Below are positions 63,797 through 64,000 of a stretch of DNA of 64,000 nt, one piece after another. Numbering within the stretch: the first letter of the stretch is position 1; the number at the start of each line of letters is the position of its first letter. The stretch lies in NCBI GenBank assembly GCA_031216915.1, contig CM062297.1, positions 181,188,350-181,252,349 of the forward strand. The letters are read 5' to 3'. This DNA is from Pictodentalium vernedei. Lineage: Eukaryota > Mollusca > Scaphopoda > Dentaliida > Dentaliidae. Both the position numbers and the translations under genes were made by a program. A model generated the notes under the pieces. The model saw only the letters and a program-made list of their open reading frames with translations, was not told the DNA's origin and did not search any database.

Positions 63797-64000
63797 CAAG
63801 CCAGAAAATAAGCAGACTGTCATCTGCAAAATGAGGTTCCCAGAGGGTGAATTTGATGATGCTATCCTGCATCACTCAATTTACCCTCTGTGAACCTCAA
63901 TCTGAATTAGGGTCTCAATCCTAAACAGAAAGAGGTACCCAGAGGATAAATTGGCCCACTGTATGGAATACCATCAGCAAATTCACCCTCTGGGAACCTC
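63797..64000 (+). mobile_element. Family I hAT-like MITE, cut by the window edge
   Basis: CAAGCCAGAAAATAAGCAG, CAAAATGAGGTTCCCAGAGG, hairpin side GATGCTATCCTGCATCACTC, then the reversed block CTAAACAGAAAGAGGTACCC. The end falls outside the window. Confidence 0.78.

Overview
The window is eukaryotic, repeat-saturated and free of any host gene I can support. There are no operons, no bacterial signals and no convincing exon chains. Two tRNA-derived SINE subfamilies with AATA tails, palindromic MITEs, tandem-repeat elements with Helitron/Helentron-like ends, a Penelope-like relic and a 5S-derived SINE relic all point to a metazoan. The very common 3' terminus of a small GC hairpin followed by CTCTTGTT or CTCTAGTT, and 5' ends such as AGCTCAACTTGAC, remind me most of marine lophotrochozoan (mollusc-like) genomes. 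That placement is recollection and inference, not proof. The window is probably intronic or intergenic.

The DNA is a mosaic of a few recurring families. Family A has TTAA target sites and CCCTTTACC ends, so it is piggyBac-like, with a 'GGAACGAGCTC' hairpin. Family B has CAGGGACCGA ends, a 6-bp target duplication and a 43-bp perfect stem. Family C has TTAA sites and CTGGTAGAGTGCT ends with a 'GGGAGAGTGCC' hairpin. Family D is pogo/Tigger-like, with TA sites, CAGTGGARCCC ends and TTAATTGAATA motifs. Family E is Harbinger-like, with TAA sites and GGCC ends. Family I is hAT-like with an 8-bp duplication. There are also TA-flanked Tc1-like MITEs, SINE families F (types 1 and 2) and G, and long tandem-repeat elements H1-H8.

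Layout: 1-12 kb holds SINE tails, copies of A, C, D and E, a Helitron-like element (4.9-5.7 kb), and a three-level nest A > SINE > B at 9.77-10.87 kb. 11-25 kb holds family I, Tc1-like and O hairpin elements, several SINEs, a Helitron-like copy at 15.6-15.9 kb and a nested SINE cluster at 18.4-19.0 kb. 25.9-29.0 kb is one large tandem-repeat element. 29.5-31.0 kb is a MITE split by a second element that contains a LINE 3' relic. 32.4-34.3 kb is another tandem-repeat element. 36.1-40.2 kb is the most intricate part: a 5S-derived SINE is split by an A MITE, that is split by a B MITE, and the B MITE carries a patch apparently copied from the neighbouring nest at 38.2-40.2 kb. 41-53 kb holds A, C, D and G copies, a 48.1-49.2 kb tandem array and a G-rich tandem duplication. 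52.7-56.0 kb has a local duplication flanking a Penelope-like GIY-YIG relic in an inverted arrangement. 57.2-63.7 kb contains two copies of one tandem-repeat element.

The only protein-coding relics I recognise are the LINE C-terminus (29.8-30.5 kb, with a poorer copy at 50.86-51.06 kb) and the GIY-YIG endonuclease end of a Penelope-like element (54.26-54.72 kb). Both are broken. The information in this window is mainly insertion history: target-site duplications give a relative chronology for many families.
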